DNA from: Bacteroidota bacterium
GTDB lineage: Bacteria > Bacteroidota > Bacteroidia > Bacteroidales > UBA1556
Reading direction: 5' to 3'
DNA length: 7,269 nt
NCBI GenBank assembly: GCA_003648395.1
Contig: QMPB01000215.1
Location: 1-7,269, forward strand
Positions 5,204-7,269 of the stretch are shown here, piece by piece. The notes below the pieces were generated by a model. The model did not search any database and was not told the origin of the DNA. It saw nothing but the letters and a program-made list of their open reading frames with translations. Position 1 is the stretch's first letter. The number at the start of each line of letters is the position of its first letter. The position numbers and the translations under genes are program-made.

Positions 5204-5216
5204 CTACCATTGGTAG
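5204..5216. promoter_or_regulatory. Small dyad upstream of icmF, possible operator
   Basis: CTACCATTGGTAG is a 13-base dyad with perfect 6-base arms around the central T at 5210; it ends 31 bases before the icmF ATG. Symmetry does not extend outside the arms. It could bind a dimeric regulator of acyl-CoA metabolism or could be chance in AT-rich DNA; no second copy is present in the window. Confidence 0.25.
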
Positions 5217-5247
5217 CATTAGTTATTTAATTTAATCAACTGATATT

Positions 5248-7269
5248 ATGATAAGTACAGATAGATATAAATCCAAAAATAGTGTAAGAATAGTTACCGC
5301 AGCAAGTCTTTTTGATGGTCATGATGCTGCAATTAATGTTATGCGCCGACTAATTCAGTCCACAGGAGCGGAGGTTATTCATCTAGGTCATAATAGATCA
5401 GTGCAAGAAATTGTTGATTGTGCCATTCAAGAAGATGTACAAGGTATTGCTCTTACTTCCTATCAAGGTGGTCATGTTGAGTTCTTTAAATATATGTACG
5501 ACCTGCTTCAAGAAAGTGGAAATGGTCACATTAAAATCTACGGTGGAGGTGGAGGAGTAATCCTTCCTGAAGAGATAAAAGATTTAATGGATTACGGTAT
5601 TTCAAGAATATATTCTCCTGATGATGGTCGTGAACTTGGTTTACAAGGAATGATAAATGACCTTGTGAAGGGCTGTGATTTCCCTACTGGAAATGATATT
5701 AATTTTGGAATTGATAAAATAAAAGCCAAAGACATTAACAGTATAGCACGATTAATTTCTGCTGTTGAAAATTACCCTGAAGCAGTTTCTGAGCTTGCAA
5801 AAAGTATCAAAGCTGAGGCTGAAAAATGTGATATTCCTGTCATTGGTATTACTGGAACAGGTGGCGCTGGTAAATCATCTTTAGAAGATGAAATTATTCG
5901 TCGTTTCTTGGATGATTTTGAAGATAAAACCATTGCAATTATTTCTGTTGACCCATCTAAACGTCGTACAGGCGGTGCTTTGCTCGGTGATAGAATTAGA
6001 ATGAATGCCATAAACAATAAGCGTGTGTATATGCGTTCTCTTGCTACTCGTCAGTCTAATCTTTCTGTTTCTAAATATGTGCAAGATGCCCTTGATATTG
6101 TTAAAGTTGCAGGTTTTGATTTGATAATTCTTGAGACTTCTGGCATTGGACAGAGCGATACAGAAATTACTGCTCACAGCGATATAGCAGCTTATGTAAT
6201 GACTCCAGAATATGGTGCTGCTACTCAGCTTGAGAAGATTGATATGCTTGATTTTGCTGATATTATTGCTCTTAATAAATTTGATAAAAGAGGAGCTCTT
6301 GATGCGCTGCGTGATGTGAAAAAACAATATCAACGTAACCACGACCTTTGGGAAGAAGATCCTGAAAGTATGCCTGTTTTTGGAACTATTGCTTCTCAGT
6401 TTAACGACCCAGGAGTTAATGAGTTCTACAGAAACCTAATGAAACTTATTAGCGAGAAAACTACAACAGATTTTGCTTCTCACTTTAAAGCTACTGATGA
6501 GCAATCAGAGAAAATTCATATTATTCCACCAAAGAGAATTCGCTATTTATCAGAGATTTCTGACAATATTCGTAACTATAATGAGTGGGCAGAGAAACAA
6601 GCTGACGAAGCACAAAAGCTTTATAGCCTTGATATGAATATTAAAATGTTGGATTCTGATAATGATGCTGATATTATTGCTAAACTAAAAGAACTTTATG
6701 AAGTCCAGTTAGATAAACTTGACAGACATAATTTGAGAATAGTTAAGGGCTGGGATGAGAAAGTAAGAAAATATCAAGACCCAATATACTCTTTCAAAGT
6801 AAGAGATAAAGAGATAAGGATAGAAACTCATACTGAGACTTTATCGCATCTACAGATTCCAAAAGTAAGTATGCCGAAGTATAAAGCTTGGGGTGATATA
6901 CTAAAGTGGAATTTGAAGGAGAATGTTCCTGGAGAATTTCCATTTGCAGCAGGAGTTTTCCCTTTCAAGCGTGAGGGCGAAGACCCAACACGTATGTTTG
7001 CGGGAGAAGGTGGACCAGAAAGAACAAATCGTCGCTTTCATTATGTATCAAAAGGATTACCAGCGAAGAGACTTTCAACAGCTTTCGATTCTGTAACTCT
7101 TTACGGAAATGATCCAGATATAAGACCAGATATTTATGGTAAAATTGGTAATTCAGGTGTAAGTATTGCTTGCCTTGACGATGCTAAGAAACTTTATAGC
7201 GGTTTTAATCTTGCCAGTGCAATGACGTCTGTTTCAATGACAATCAATGGACCAGCACCACATCTTGTG
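5248..7269 (+). CDS. icmF: Fused isobutyryl-CoA mutase with G-protein chaperone, 3' end cut by window edge
   Basis: IcmF interconverts isobutyryl-CoA and n-butyryl-CoA using coenzyme B12, and its internal GTPase domain gates cofactor loading; it acts in the cytoplasm in branched-chain acyl-CoA metabolism. Only 674 of roughly 1,100 codons are in the window, with no stop. Domain order is diagnostic. The B12-binding domain (about 12-145) has DGHDAAINV (23-31) with H25 as the lower cobalt ligand and a GGGGG turn (99-103). The MeaB-like GTPase domain (about 195-410) has P-loop GTGGAGKS (203-210), [16 protein letters not shown] (234-249), ETSGIGQSD (296-304) and NKFD (343-346). After a linker, the mutase barrel begins near 540 with [14 protein letters not shown] (567-580) and [17 protein letters not shown] (581-597). 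F584 occupies the place of the methylmalonyl-CoA mutase active-site tyrosine, favouring non-carboxylated acyl-CoAs. ATG 5248 is the first start after an in-frame TAA at 5233-5235. There is no Shine-Dalgarno sequence. Confidence 0.95.
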   Translation, partial: MISTDRYKSKNSVRIVTAASLFDGHDAAINVMRRLIQSTGAEVIHLGHNRSVQEIVDCAIQEDVQGIALTSYQGGHVEFFKYMYDLLQESGNGHIKIYGGGGGVILPEEIKDLMDYGISRIYSPDDGRELGLQGMINDLVKGCDFPTGNDINFGIDKIKAKDINSIARLISAVENYPEAVSELAKSIKAEAEKCDIPVIGITGTGGAGKSSLEDEIIRRFLDDFEDKTIAIISVDPSKRRTGGALLGDRIRMNAINNKRVYMRSLATRQSNLSVSKYVQDALDIVKVAGFDLIILETSGIGQSDTEITAHSDIAAYVMTPEYGAATQLEKIDMLDFADIIALNKFDKRGALDALRDVKKQYQRNHDLWEEDPESMPVFGTIASQFNDPGVNEFYRNLMKLISEKTTTDFASHFKATDEQSEKIHIIPPKRIRYLSEISDNIRNYNEWAEKQADEAQKLYSLDMNIKMLDSDNDADIIAKLKELYEVQLDKLDRHNLRIVKGWDEKVRKYQDPIYSFKVRDKEIRIETHTETLSHLQIPKVSMPKYKAWGDILKWNLKENVPGEFPFAAGVFPFKREGEDPTRMFAGEGGPERTNRRFHYVSKGLPAKRLSTAFDSVTLYGNDPDIRPDIYGKIGNSGVSIACLDDAKKLYSGFNLASAMTSVSMTINGPAPHLV

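Larger units (their letters stand above)
4865..5247. other. Repeat-rich 383-bp spacer between the DUF4837 gene and icmF
   Basis: No reading frame here can be supported. From left to right the spacer holds a 32-bp left arm of an imperfect inverted repeat (4895-4926), two perfect hairpins in inverted orientation (4971-5028), the right arm (5038-5069), a CTTTGCG-type repeat copy (5080-5104), a palindromic repeat (5105-5131), a second CTTTGCG-type copy (5136-5158), and then about 90 bp of AT-rich DNA with a small dyad just before icmF. The icmF promoter should be in the last part. TAAATTCG at 5184-5191 is a weak -7 candidate without a -33 partner. Confidence 0.75.

Noticed and set aside
4865..5247. 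Possible cobalamin riboswitch before icmF
   Set aside because: I looked for the B12-box pattern and long multi-stem leader and saw neither; the structure present is explained by repeats.
5772..6342. Minus-strand open frames opposite the icmF GTPase domain
   Set aside because: The plus strand encodes clear P-loop, ETSGIGQSD and NKFD motifs across this stretch, so the antisense frames are by-products.

Overview
The window is AT-rich chromosomal DNA from a member of the Bacteroidota (Bacteroidetes), probably a Flavobacteriia- or Bacteroidia-like organism. The evidence is a DUF4837 lipoprotein (a family essentially confined to this phylum), TAnnTTTG-type -7 promoter boxes in place of the usual -10 hexamer, no clear Shine-Dalgarno sequences before the starts, a TatD / type I asparaginase gene pair, and intergenic spacers filled with short repeats of a style common in Bacteroidota. 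No sequence search was possible; the taxonomy is inferred from gene content and signals.

Layout: the left part is on the minus strand. It holds frr (ribosome recycling factor, cut by the window start) and, upstream of it, a family 9 glycosyltransferase (LPS heptosyltransferase-like). A 198-bp divergent spacer separates these from rightward genes: a TatD-family metal-dependent hydrolase, a cytoplasmic type I L-asparaginase, a DUF4837 lipoprotein, and the first 674 codons of icmF, the fused cobalamin-dependent isobutyryl-CoA mutase with its built-in G-protein chaperone, which runs off the right edge.

The genes do not form one pathway. They cover translation (frr), envelope glycan assembly (GT9), DNA/RNA end processing or quality control (TatD), amino-acid degradation (AnsA), an envelope lipoprotein of unknown function, and branched/straight C4 acyl-CoA interconversion (IcmF). 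TatD and AnsA form a tight tandem, and a nearly identical 13-base promoter-like motif precedes each of them.

The most unusual DNA is the 383-bp spacer between the DUF4837 gene and icmF. It contains two perfect hairpins that are inverted copies of one REP-like unit (foot GTAA, apex TCATTCCTGA), enclosed by 32-bp imperfect inverted repeats, followed by a separate palindromic repeat and degenerate copies of a CTTnGCG-type repeat. Related short phased repeats occur in two other spacers. I found no CRISPR array, tRNA, rRNA, insertion-sequence transposase, toxin-antitoxin pair or defence system. The genes look like ordinary housekeeping or metabolic loci, so the novelty, if any, lies in the non-coding repeat architecture.
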